Below are positions 43,030 through 50,621 of a stretch of DNA of 64,000 bases, piece by piece. Origin of the DNA: Lentzea sp. NEAU-D7 (lineage in GTDB: Bacteria; Actinomycetota; Actinomycetes; Mycobacteriales; Pseudonocardiaceae); NCBI RefSeq assembly GCF_026242055.1, contig NZ_JAPJDL010000006.1, positions 124,001 to 188,000 on the forward strand. Reading direction: 5' to 3'. Position 1 is the stretch's first letter, and every line of letters begins with the position of its first letter. Made by a program: the position numbers and the translations under genes. The notes beneath the pieces were generated by a model, which was not told where the DNA came from, made no database searches, and was given only the letters and a program-made list of their open reading frames with translations.

Positions 43030-44367
43030 TCAGAAGTAGCCCTGCCCTCGATCCGAGTAGCTGACCAGCAGGTGCTTCACACGGCGGTACTCGGCGAGCA
43101 CGGCGGTGTTCGCCGGGTACGCGTGGTAGTTGTTGACCCACACCCGTTCGGCGCGCAGGTCCTGGCCGACGTTGTGCGCGAGCGCGACGTCGCGGCACCA
43201 GATGCCGGCGCCGAGCTGGGCGACGGCCTCGTTGGCGATCTTCAGGGCGTCGTCGCGGTCGTCGAACCTGGTCACCGACACGACAGGGCCGAGCACGTCG
43301 TCGGAGAACACGCCCGAACGGTGGTCTCCCTCGAAGATCGTGGGCTGCACGAAGTGCCCTGAGGCCTCGCCGCCGGTCACCAGGCGGGCGCCCTCGGCCT
43401 TGCCGCGCTCCACGTACGCAAGAACTCGATCGCGCTGCGCAAGACTCACGACAGCGCCGACCATGGTGTCCGTGTCGAGCGGGTCGCCCGAGCGCAACGC
43501 CTCCGTCCGGACCGTCGCGAGGTGCAGGAACTCCTCGTAGACGGCGGTCTGGATCAACGCGCGCGACGGGGCCGTGGAGACCTGGCCCTGGTTGGCCGCG
43601 AACATCGCGAAGCCCTCCAGCGCCTTGTCCAGGAAGCCGTCGCGCCGGGCCAGGACGTCGGAGAAGAAGATGTTCGGGCAGCGGCCGGCGACGACGGGGT
43701 GGTCGTCGGAGCCGGTGACGACGTTGACGACACCGGGCGGCAGCAGGTCGGCGATCACGCCCAGCAGCACGTGGATCGACGCCGGGGTCTGCAGCGCGGG
43801 CTCCAGCACCACGGCGTTGCCGGCGGCCAGCGCGGGTGCGAGGACGCGGCAGGCGTTCATCAACGGGAACGTCCACGAGACGCGCTCGTGCACGACGCCG
43901 ATCGGCTGGAACGAGCGGTAGTCGAAGGTGCCGCGGCCGACCTGCTCGACCTCGCCCACCTCGGCGCGGACGAGTGCGGCGTACTGGCGGAACAGCTCGA
44001 TCAGCATCGGGAGGTCGGCGACCAGGGCCTCGCGGACCGGCTTGCCGTTGTCCCACGTCTCGGCGACGGCGAGTTCGGTGGCGTGTTCCTCGATGCGGTC
44101 CGCGATCTCGCCCAGCACGGTGGCGCGCTCTCGGGGCGTGGTGCTCCCCCACGCGCGTGCGGCGCCACTGGCCGCGTGCATCGCACGGGCGCGGTCGGCG
44201 TCGGTGCCGCGGGCGACCTCGGTGAAGACGTCTCCGGTCACCGGAGTGACGTTCTCGACGTACTCACCGGTCACGGGTGACACGTAGTCGCCGCCGATGA
44301 AGTGGTCGTACCTCGCTCGGTACGCGACCACGCTGCCGGGCTGCCCCGGCGCCGCGTACTGCGTCAT
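43030..44367 (-). CDS. Aldehyde dehydrogenase-fold pseudoenzyme
   Basis: A 445-residue protein clearly of the AldB/ExaC aldehyde dehydrogenase type (about 505 residues), with conserved start (RYDHFIGGDYVSP), AETWDNGKPVRE and end LLVSYS. The active site is gone: the nucleophile Cys is Ser264 in NQGQVSTAPSR; the catalytic Asn of PWNFP is Thr166 (SWTFP); the NAD-binding Lys of KPA is Glu189; the stretch with FTGS and the general-base Glu (LELGGK) is deleted between VVTG and CPNIFF; and the E-x-F-G-P Glu is Asp357. The FGGYKQSGIGRE segment is also missing. The frame is intact with good codon use and a Shine-Dalgarno (GGGAG), so it is probably expressed. It is divergent from a GAF regulator and may bind a ligand or regulate. 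Confidence 0.85.
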   Translation of the reverse strand: MTQYAAPGQPGSVVAYRARYDHFIGGDYVSPVTGEYVENVTPVTGDVFTEVARGTDADRARAMHAASGAARAWGSTTPRERATVLGEIADRIEEHATELAVAETWDNGKPVREALVADLPMLIELFRQYAALVRAEVGEVEQVGRGTFDYRSFQPIGVVHERVSWTFPLMNACRVLAPALAAGNAVVLEPALQTPASIHVLLGVIADLLPPGVVNVVTGSDDHPVVAGRCPNIFFSDVLARRDGFLDKALEGFAMFAANQGQVSTAPSRALIQTAVYEEFLHLATVRTEALRSGDPLDTDTMVGAVVSLAQRDRVLAYVERGKAEGARLVTGGEASGHFVQPTIFEGDHRSGVFSDDVLGPVVSVTRFDDRDDALKIANEAVAQLGAGIWCRDVALAHNVGQDLRAERVWVNNYHAYPANTAVLAEYRRVKHLLVSYSDRGQGYF

Positions 44368-44435
44368 TCTCGACTCCCTGCCAGAGATGGCCCACTCGAT
44401 GCCTGGGTTGGGGAAAATGAGAAAGTAGGCAGCAG

Positions 44436-44456
44436 AACGTTGCATGCTCGTTGCAA
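44436..44456. promoter_or_regulatory. Inverted/direct repeat upstream of the GAF regulator
   Basis: TTGCA and TGCAA arms (TTGCATGCTCGTTGCAA) lie between the divergent pseudo-ALDH and GAF-regulator genes, close to the regulator's start. They may be the binding site of the regulator. Confidence 0.45.
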
Positions 44457-44471
44457 GCCGTGGATGGATCA

Positions 44472-45920
44472 GTGAGCCACGAACCCGGGCAACACGCACT
44501 GTTGCTGAGTCGAGTCAGAGAAGCCGTGTTGAGTGGTACCCACACGGTTGATTTGCCACGCTCGGTGATTTCCGCGTCGTGGCAACGGTCACTCGCCGCC
44601 AACGTCGATCCCGACCTGCACACCGCGCCGACCGTGTTCGCCGCCGACGAGCTTTCCGACCTGCGCGAACGGCATCCGCTGCACCCGACGCTGCCGCTGT
44701 TGCGCGAGACGTTGCTGGGCTTCGCGGAAGAGGCGAAGCACATCATGATCGTCGCGGACGCCCAGGGCCACATCCTGTGGTGCGAGGGCTCCAAGGACAC
44801 CCGCGGCAGCGCCGAGGACGTCGGCCTGGCGGAGGGAACGCTCTGGTCGGAGGGTGCCGCCGGGACGAACGGAATGGGCACCGCGCTCGCGGTGAACTCC
44901 CCCGTCACGGTCCACTCGGCCGAGCACCTCGTGCGGACCTACCACCACTGGACCTGCGCGGCGAGCCCGATCCGCGACCCCGACACGGGGACCACGATCG
45001 GGGTCGTCGACCTCAGTGGCCCGATCGAGACGGTGCATCCCTCGATGGTGGCGCTGGTCTCGGCGTCCGCCCGCCTCGCCGAGTCGGAGATGCTATCCCG
45101 GATGCACGCGCAGGACGAGGAGCTGCGGGCGCGCAACATGCGCCACCTGATCGCGTTGCGCGGCGAGCCCGGCGCGTTGCTCAGCCCGACCGGCCGGGTC
45201 GTGGCCGTCGAACCGTACGGCCTGCTGCCCTCGCGCGTCGACGTCTCCGCGGACCGGGTTCAGCTCCCGGACGGCCGCGAGGCCGTGCTGGAGCCGCTCG
45301 CCCACGGCTACCTGCTGCGCGTTCCCCGGCAACGGCACGTGCGGCGCAGCGTCCTGTCGCTGTCGTTCCTGCTGCCGGAGCCCAAGGTCGTGCTGGACGG
45401 CCGCGAGGTCCCGATCTCGTTGCGGCACGCGGAGATCCTGGCGGCGCTGACGCTGCAGGGCAGGCTGACGGCCGGCCAGCTCGCGTTGCGCCTCTACGGC
45501 GAACGAGGCAACCCCACGACCGTGCGCGCCGAGCTGCACCGGCTGCGGGCGCAGCTGGGCCCGGACGTCCTCGCGACCAGGCCGTACCGGCTCACCGCCG
45601 ATGTCGAGACCGACTTCCTGGCGGTGCGGGCCGCCCTCAAGGCGGGCGACGTGCCGCTGGCCGCGAGCAGGTACCGCGGCTCGCTGCTGCGCCGCTCCGA
45701 GGCACCCGTCGTCCTGGCAGAACGGGACGACCTGGCGACCGGGGTGCGCAAGGCGGTCCTGCAGCGCGGCGACGCGAACGCGCTGTGGACGTTCACCCAG
45801 ACCGACTCCGGCGAACACGACGTCGAGGCGCTGGAACAGCTGGTCAAGCTGCTGCCGCCGGACGACGTCAGGTTCGCCATCGCCACCGCACGACTCCGGA
45901 GACTCAGTCAGGACGATTGA
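44472..45920 (+). CDS. GAF-domain transcriptional regulator (AcoR-like sensor, winged-helix tail)
   Basis: A 482-residue regulator. Residues about 20-210 form a GAF sensor of the AcoR type (ISASWQRSLAANVDP; EGAAGTNGMGTALAV), followed by a linker and a C-terminal helix-turn-helix (RHAEILAALTLQGRLTAGQL) without the sigma-54 AAA+ domain. Such genes in actinobacteria usually stand beside an aldehyde or alcohol dehydrogenase they control. Here the neighbour is the pseudo-ALDH, 104 bases away. The start is uncertain: GTG 44472 is chosen, with TTG 44451 and GTG 44460 also in frame but overlapping the possible operator. Confidence 0.85.
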   Translation: MSHEPGQHALLLSRVREAVLSGTHTVDLPRSVISASWQRSLAANVDPDLHTAPTVFAADELSDLRERHPLHPTLPLLRETLLGFAEEAKHIMIVADAQGHILWCEGSKDTRGSAEDVGLAEGTLWSEGAAGTNGMGTALAVNSPVTVHSAEHLVRTYHHWTCAASPIRDPDTGTTIGVVDLSGPIETVHPSMVALVSASARLAESEMLSRMHAQDEELRARNMRHLIALRGEPGALLSPTGRVVAVEPYGLLPSRVDVSADRVQLPDGREAVLEPLAHGYLLRVPRQRHVRRSVLSLSFLLPEPKVVLDGREVPISLRHAEILAALTLQGRLTAGQLALRLYGERGNPTTVRAELHRLRAQLGPDVLATRPYRLTADVETDFLAVRAALKAGDVPLAASRYRGSLLRRSEAPVVLAERDDLATGVRKAVLQRGDANALWTFTQTDSGEHDVEALEQLVKLLPPDDVRFAIATARLRRLSQDD

Positions 45921-45979
45921 CAAGACTCTCAGGAACTGAATATCTTCCTTGCTAAGACACTTGGCGAGGGGGAGTTTTC

Positions 45980-47254
45980 GTGCGTGTACTCATCATCGGA
46001 GCGGGGACCGGTGGCCTGTGCCTGGCGCACGGGCTGAAGAAGGCCGGTGTGGACGTGGCGCTGTTCGAACGCGACCGCACGCCGCGCAGCATGTTGATCG
46101 GCTACCGCGTCGGGATCAGCCCGGACGGCAGCAAAGCGCTGCACAGCTGCCTGCCGCCGGAGGTCTTCGCCGAGTTCGTCCGCACCACCGCCCGGCCACC
46201 GCGGCGCATAGTCATGCGGACGGAGAAGTACAAGGAACTGCTGGTCGGCGACATCGACACCGACCGCGACGACACCCGCAGCGAGAAGTCGGTCAGCCGG
46301 ATCGCGATGCGCACGGCGTTGCTCGGCGGCCTGGACGACGTCGTCCGGTTCGACAAGACGTTCACGCACTTCACCCAGAACGACGACGGCACCGTCACCG
46401 CGTTCTTCGACGACGGCACGTCCGAGACCGGGGACGTGCTGGTGGGCGCGGACGGCGCGCAGTCCAGGGTGCGCAGGCAGTACCTGCCGGACGCGAAAGT
46501 GGTCGACACCGGCATCACGTCGATCGCGGGCAAGCTGCCGCTGACCGACGAGAACGCGAAGCTGCTGCCCCCGCTGGCCGACGGCGGCATCACGTTGCTG
46601 TTCGGGCCGCACGGCGAGTTCGTGATCATCCACGTGATGCGCTTCGACGGCACCGGCGTCGAGGACGACTACATCATGTGGGGTTACGCGGCCTCGCACG
46701 AGAAGTTCCCGGACATGACGGGCATGAGCCCGGCGGAGCTCAAGCAGGTCGTGCTGAACCTGACCCCGAAGTTCCACCCGAACCTGCGCAAGCTGTTCGC
46801 ACTGGCCGTCCCGGAGACCGTGTTCCCGATCAGGGTCCGCACGTCCGAACGGCTGCGGCCGTGGCAGCCGAGCAACGTCACGTTGATCGGCGACTCGGTG
46901 CACCTGATGACGCCCGGCCGCGGCATCGGCGCGAACACGGCGCTGCGGGACGCGGAACTGCTGTGCCGCAAGCTCGTCGAGGCCCGCGCGGGCGAGGACG
47001 CCGTGCGGGCGATCGGCGAGTACGAGCGGGAGATGATCGAGTACGGCTTCGAGGCCGTGGAGGCGTCGCGCGAGATGATGGACGGCACCAGCCTGGTCCA
47101 CAAGCCCGTGATCGGACCGGTCGTGGCGGCGTTCTCGCGGACGTTCCTGCGCGTCACCAACGCCGTGCCCGTGCTCAAGCGGAGGATGCTGGCCGAGGAC
47201 GCGGCGGAGCGTGATCACGTAAGTTCTGACCATGAGGTTGTTCACGCCCGGTGA
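45980..47254 (+). CDS. FAD-dependent aromatic-type monooxygenase
   Basis: A 424-residue flavoprotein hydroxylase of the p-hydroxybenzoate hydroxylase fold. It has N-terminal GAGTGGLCLAHGLKKAG with Glu at the end of the second strand (VALFERD), the DG motif LVGADGAQSRVRRQ, and the GD motif LIGDSVHLMTPGRGIG. The natural substrate may be an aromatic metabolite or drug-like compound. GTG 45980 has GAGGGGGA about 7 bases upstream. Its end overlaps the DUF402 gene by 23 bases, so it is part of a short operon. No biosynthetic cluster is visible around it. Confidence 0.9.
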   Translation: MRVLIIGAGTGGLCLAHGLKKAGVDVALFERDRTPRSMLIGYRVGISPDGSKALHSCLPPEVFAEFVRTTARPPRRIVMRTEKYKELLVGDIDTDRDDTRSEKSVSRIAMRTALLGGLDDVVRFDKTFTHFTQNDDGTVTAFFDDGTSETGDVLVGADGAQSRVRRQYLPDAKVVDTGITSIAGKLPLTDENAKLLPPLADGGITLLFGPHGEFVIIHVMRFDGTGVEDDYIMWGYAASHEKFPDMTGMSPAELKQVVLNLTPKFHPNLRKLFALAVPETVFPIRVRTSERLRPWQPSNVTLIGDSVHLMTPGRGIGANTALRDAELLCRKLVEARAGEDAVRAIGEYEREMIEYGFEAVEASREMMDGTSLVHKPVIGPVVAAFSRTFLRVTNAVPVLKRRMLAEDAAERDHVSSDHEVVHAR

Positions 47255-47774
47255 GGTCGTGGTGCGGCGTGAGGTGCTGCACGGCAAGGTCTGGTCGGAG
47301 ATGCCGACCAGGGTGGTCGCGGACGAGCCGGGGCTGCTCGCGGTGTTCGTCGAACCGGGCACCCGGCTCACCTACCCCGACCACCACCACCCGCACCCGT
47401 GGGACAAGCCCGAACGCGGCTTCTGGCGCGGTCACGGCAAGCTCATGCTGCACCGCCCGCAGGACGCCTACTCCGTCGACCTGTTCTGGAAGGGCGACGA
47501 CCGGGTGTTCGGCAACTACTACCTGAACCTGCAGGCGCCCTACCGCCGCGTCGAGGACGGGTTCGAGACCCTCGACCACGCGCTGGACTACACCCTGGCG
47601 CCGGACGGCACGTGGGAGCAGCGCGACCTCGACGAGTTCGAGGAGCAGGTCGCGTCGGGCAAGTACTCCGCCGCCGAGGCCGAGGCGATCAGGGCCGAGG
47701 GGCTCAAGATCGAGAAGATGCTGGCGTCCGGCGAGATCTGGTGGGACACGGCCTGGGCGGACTGGCACCCGTGA
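47232..47774 (+). CDS. DUF402 protein (predicted nucleoside-phosphate hydrolase fold)
   Basis: A 180-residue protein with the DUF402/FomD-like pattern (GEVVVRREVLHGKVWSEMP; YYLNLQAPYRR; ETLDHALDYTL; DLDEFEE). Characterised members such as FomD and Ntdp hydrolyse nucleotide or CMP-type phosphoesters. The Asp residues likely bind metal. It overlaps the upstream monooxygenase by 23 bases and the downstream kinase-like gene by 4, so all three are probably co-expressed. The substrate is unknown. Confidence 0.85.
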   Translation: MRLFTPGEVVVRREVLHGKVWSEMPTRVVADEPGLLAVFVEPGTRLTYPDHHHPHPWDKPERGFWRGHGKLMLHRPQDAYSVDLFWKGDDRVFGNYYLNLQAPYRRVEDGFETLDHALDYTLAPDGTWEQRDLDEFEEQVASGKYSAAEAEAIRAEGLKIEKMLASGEIWWDTAWADWHP

Positions 47775-48358
47775 AGGTCCGGCCGCTCACGTTCGGCACG
47801 CTCGTCGGCGAGATCGCCGGCCAGGTGTCGGGGATCGACGGGCGGGTGCGCGTGCTGATCGACGGCGCACCCGCCGCCGAACCCGGCAGGCTCGCGGACG
47901 CCGTCGTGGAACCGTTGCGCGCCATGGGTCGCGCGGTGCAGCGAGTGTCCCTTCAGGACTTCCTGCGCCCGGCCTCCGTGCGGCTCGAGCACGGCCGCAC
48001 CGACTCGTACTCGTACCGGCACGACTGGTTCGACTACAAGGGGCTGCAGCGCGAGGTCCTCGACCCGGCGGTGGACGGCAGGGTGCTGCCGTCGCTGTGG
48101 AACGCCACCACGGATCGCGCCAGCCGCGCCGAGTACGTCGACCTGCCGGAGAACGGCGTCGTGCTCGTGGACGGCACGCTCATGCTCGACCGGTGGCTGC
48201 CGGCCGAGCTCACCGTGCACCTGTGGCTCTCCCCCGGCGCGCTGAAGCGCAAGACCACCGAGGAGTGGACGCTGCCCGCGTTCGACGACTACGACCCGGT
48301 GGCCGACCTCTTCGTGCGCTACGACCACCCCGAACGGCCGGGTCTGGTCGAGTCGTGA
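47771..48358 (+). CDS. Uridine-kinase-like P-loop fold protein lacking Walker A
   Basis: A 195-residue protein annotated in related genomes as a uridine kinase-like protein. The segment expected to hold GxxxxGKS/T reads VLIDGAPAAEPGRLADAV, so the P-loop Lys and Ser/Thr are missing. The remaining fold features are kept (VSLQDFLRPASVRLE; VVLVDGTLMLDRWLP; VHLWLSPGALKRKTTEEWTLP). It starts with GTG in GTGA overlapping the DUF402 stop. It may bind a nucleotide without phosphotransfer; loss of the motif looks like a family feature rather than recent decay. Confidence 0.8.
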   Translation: MKVRPLTFGTLVGEIAGQVSGIDGRVRVLIDGAPAAEPGRLADAVVEPLRAMGRAVQRVSLQDFLRPASVRLEHGRTDSYSYRHDWFDYKGLQREVLDPAVDGRVLPSLWNATTDRASRAEYVDLPENGVVLVDGTLMLDRWLPAELTVHLWLSPGALKRKTTEEWTLPAFDDYDPVADLFVRYDHPERPGLVES

Positions 48359-48362
48359 ACCG

Positions 48363-48394
48363 CTCTGCCCGCCGCGGACATAGGCGGGACAGAG
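48363..48394 (+). promoter_or_regulatory. Stem-loop before the sigma factor gene
   Basis: CTCTGCCCGCC (48363-48373) pairs with GGCGGG and CAGAG (48383-48394) with one bulged A. It lies directly upstream of the AGGAGG of the sigma gene and could be a terminator for the upstream operon or shield that Shine-Dalgarno. Confidence 0.5.
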
Positions 48395-48404
48395 AGGAGG
48401 GTCC

Positions 48405-48950
48405 GTGACCGACGAAGAACTCTGGGGGCAGGTCCGGGCCGGCGTGAGCGAGGCGTTCGGGATGCTGTTCGAACGCCACGCCCAAGCCGTGTTCGCGTAC
48501 TGCCTGCGCCGCACCGGTACGTGGGCGGTCGCCGAGGACCTGGTGTCCGTGGTGTTCATGGAGACCTGGCGCAAGCGCACGTCCGTGACGGTCGGGGAGT
48601 CGTTGCTGCCGTGGCTCTACACCGTCGCGCTCGGCGTCACCCGCAACCACCAGCGCGCCCGCACGCGGTACAGGGCCGCTCTGGGCAAGGTCGCGCCGCA
48701 GCACGCCGACGACGACCACGCCGACGACGTGGCGCGGCGGGTGGACGCGGAGGCGAGGACGCGTGCGGTGATCGCGGAGCTGGAGAAGCTCCCGGCCGGA
48801 GACCGGGAGGTGCTGGAGATGTCCGCCTGGTCGGGCCTGAGCCAGGCGCAGATCGCCCAGGTGCTCGGCATCCCGGTCGGCACGGTGAAGTCCCGGCTCG
48901 CTCGCGCGCAACGCACCGTGCGCGGCGCACTGGTGGAGGAGGCGCTGTGA
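48405..48950 (+). CDS. ECF RNA polymerase sigma factor
   Basis: A 181-residue ECF sigma factor with region 2 (EAFGMLFERHAQAVFAYCLR; DLVSVVFMETWRK) and region 4 helix-turn-helix (SGLSQAQIAQVLGIPVGTVK). GTG 48405 has GGAGGG before it. Its stop overlaps the start of a membrane protein gene by 4 bases, so that protein is the probable anti-sigma factor. Target promoters are unknown. Confidence 0.93.
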   Translation: MTDEELWGQVRAGVSEAFGMLFERHAQAVFAYCLRRTGTWAVAEDLVSVVFMETWRKRTSVTVGESLLPWLYTVALGVTRNHQRARTRYRAALGKVAPQHADDDHADDVARRVDAEARTRAVIAELEKLPAGDREVLEMSAWSGLSQAQIAQVLGIPVGTVKSRLARAQRTVRGALVEEAL

Positions 48951-49669
48951 ACATCACCCCGGACATCCCGCAGCTCGACCCGATGCGGCTCCAGGTCCGC
49001 AAGCACGCGCTGCTGAACGAGATCAGCCAGAAGCCGTCCCGCCGCTGGTGGCGCTTCACGGTGCCCGCGACGGCCCTCGTGGCCGCCGTCGCCGTGACGC
49101 TGGTGCTGTGGACCCCGACGAACCAGGACGCCTCCGCGGCGTGGACCGCCGAACCCAGAGCGCCCGGCGACCTGGGACCCGTGTTCGCGGACTGCGGGAG
49201 GACGCTCGACCGGCACGACGCCGAACGGGGGGTGAACGGGCCGGACTGGCCGGCGCCCCGGGACGTGGCCGTCGTCGACCAGCGCGCAGACATGACGATG
49301 GTGCAGTACATCGGTCCGCAGTCCGAGATGCTGTGCCTGCGGACACCGACGGGCGTCGGCACGAACGGGCGCGGGAACCTCCAGGACCAGGAACCGCTCG
49401 GCGACAGGCTGTTCGCCGACTTCGCCCCGTCCGTGGGCATGTACGACGTGGATGGTCGCAACGCCATGACCGTCCTGACCGGAAGGGTGAGCCGTGCGGT
49501 CGGCAAGGTGGTCATCAGCACCGAGGACGGGCTGCAGGTGACCGCGACCATCGGCAACGGCCGGGTCCTGGCCTGGTGGCCGAGCCTGGGCAAGCCGAAG
49601 GACGTCAGGCTCTCCGACGAAACAGGCGTTGTCCTGCAGACCGCCCCAATTCCCGTCAAGCACAGGTAG
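48947..49669 (+). CDS. Membrane protein, probable partner/anti-sigma of the ECF sigma factor
   Basis: A 240-residue protein with a short cytosolic N-terminus (about 1-35, RRWWRF just before the membrane), one helix (about 39-58) and an extracytoplasmic domain with Cys residues in FADCGR and MLCLRTP. It begins with GTG in GTGA overlapping the sigma stop, so the two proteins are made together. No zinc anti-sigma HxxxCxxC motif is seen, so the anti-sigma role is inferred from position only. Confidence 0.75.
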   Translation: MNITPDIPQLDPMRLQVRKHALLNEISQKPSRRWWRFTVPATALVAAVAVTLVLWTPTNQDASAAWTAEPRAPGDLGPVFADCGRTLDRHDAERGVNGPDWPAPRDVAVVDQRADMTMVQYIGPQSEMLCLRTPTGVGTNGRGNLQDQEPLGDRLFADFAPSVGMYDVDGRNAMTVLTGRVSRAVGKVVISTEDGLQVTATIGNGRVLAWWPSLGKPKDVRLSDETGVVLQTAPIPVKHR

Positions 49670-49679
49670 TCTGCAAGGC

Positions 49680-49964
49680 ATGTGGCGGCCGGAGACCAAG
49701 CAGCGGGCGATGCTCGTGCTCGCGCTCTTCCTGCCCGCCCTCTACGCCTTCACGCTGTTCTCGTCTCCGACCGAGGTCGTCGCGGCCGTGACCGCGCTCG
49801 CCCTCGCGCTGATCGTGGTCGTCGCGCTGGTGCCGCTGTCGGTGGCGCCGGCGCGATCGCTCTCGATCCGCGAACGAGCCCAGCGGACGGCACAGCTGCG
49901 GCTGCGAAACCCTGATGCCGCAGGCAGGTCCCGTCCCCGAGCACCGGGATGCCGGACGTTCTGA
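49680..49964 (+). CDS. Small membrane protein upstream of yidC (DUF6412-like)
   Basis: A 94-residue protein with two membrane helices (about 9-26 and 34-55) and a basic C-terminus. It resembles the DUF6412 proteins found beside Oxa1/YidC genes in actinobacteria (assignment moderate). ATG 49680 lies exactly 7 bases after TAGTCT (49667-49672), a -10 that includes the stop codon of the upstream gene, so it is probably leaderless and separately transcribed. The yidC gene follows 39 bases later. Confidence 0.65.
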   Translation: MWRPETKQRAMLVLALFLPALYAFTLFSSPTEVVAAVTALALALIVVVALVPLSVAPARSLSIRERAQRTAQLRLRNPDAAGRSRPRAPGCRTF

Positions 49965-50003
49965 CACGTCCCGCACATCCCAACTCAAGACGGAGAAACC
50001 CCC

Positions 50004-50621
50004 TTGTTCGCTGACCTGGGCGCTGCCCTGGCGAGCTTCGGCATGCCCGCGCTCGCCATCGTTCTGTTCACGATCGTCGTGCGGCTCGCGCTGCACCCCT
50101 TCTACCGCGCGGCCGTGCGCGGCGAGAAGGCCAAGGCCGAGCTCGCACCCGAGATCCAGAAGCTGCAGAAGAAGTACGGCAAGGACCTGGTGCGGTTCTC
50201 CGAGGAGTCGCAGAAGGTCTACAAGCGCAACGGTGTGTCGATGTTCGCGGGCATGCTGCCGATGCTCGCGACGGTCCCGTTCTTCATGGTCGTCTACCAG
50301 GTGGTGACGACGCCGAACCCGTTGCTGGAGGGCACGTTGTTCGGCGTCTCGCTCGGCACGCACTTCACGTCCGGCTTCGCGTGGGTGTTCTTCGTGCTGT
50401 TCGGGCTGCTCGCCGTGGTCGCCTACCTGACCGCGAGGTGGCAGCAGTCGCGGATGACCACCACGCCCGCGCCGGGGTTCATGACCGGGCTGGTCAAGGT
50501 GCTGCCGTTCGGGACGATCCTGGTGGCCGCGTACCTGCCGCTGGCCGCCGGGTTGTACCTGCTCACCACGACGACGTGGACGATCGCGGAACGGGCGCTG
50601 CTCTACCGCATCCTGAGCTGA
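50004..50621 (+). CDS. yidC: YidC/Oxa1-family membrane insertase (second, short form)
   Basis: A 205-residue insertase with five predicted helices and no long periplasmic domain. The conserved groove Arg lies in IVVRLALHPFYR, the basic coiled region is EIQKLQKKYGKD, and the second conserved helix is SMFAGMLPMLATVPFFMVVYQV. TTG 50004 has GGAG about 8 bases before it. The main actinobacterial YidC lies near the origin with rnpA/rpmH; this gene, without those neighbours, is a paralogue. Its end overlaps the convergent PucR-type gene by 19 bases. Confidence 0.9.
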   Translation: MFADLGAALASFGMPALAIVLFTIVVRLALHPFYRAAVRGEKAKAELAPEIQKLQKKYGKDLVRFSEESQKVYKRNGVSMFAGMLPMLATVPFFMVVYQVVTTPNPLLEGTLFGVSLGTHFTSGFAWVFFVLFGLLAVVAYLTARWQQSRMTTTPAPGFMTGLVKVLPFGTILVAAYLPLAAGLYLLTTTTWTIAERALLYRILS

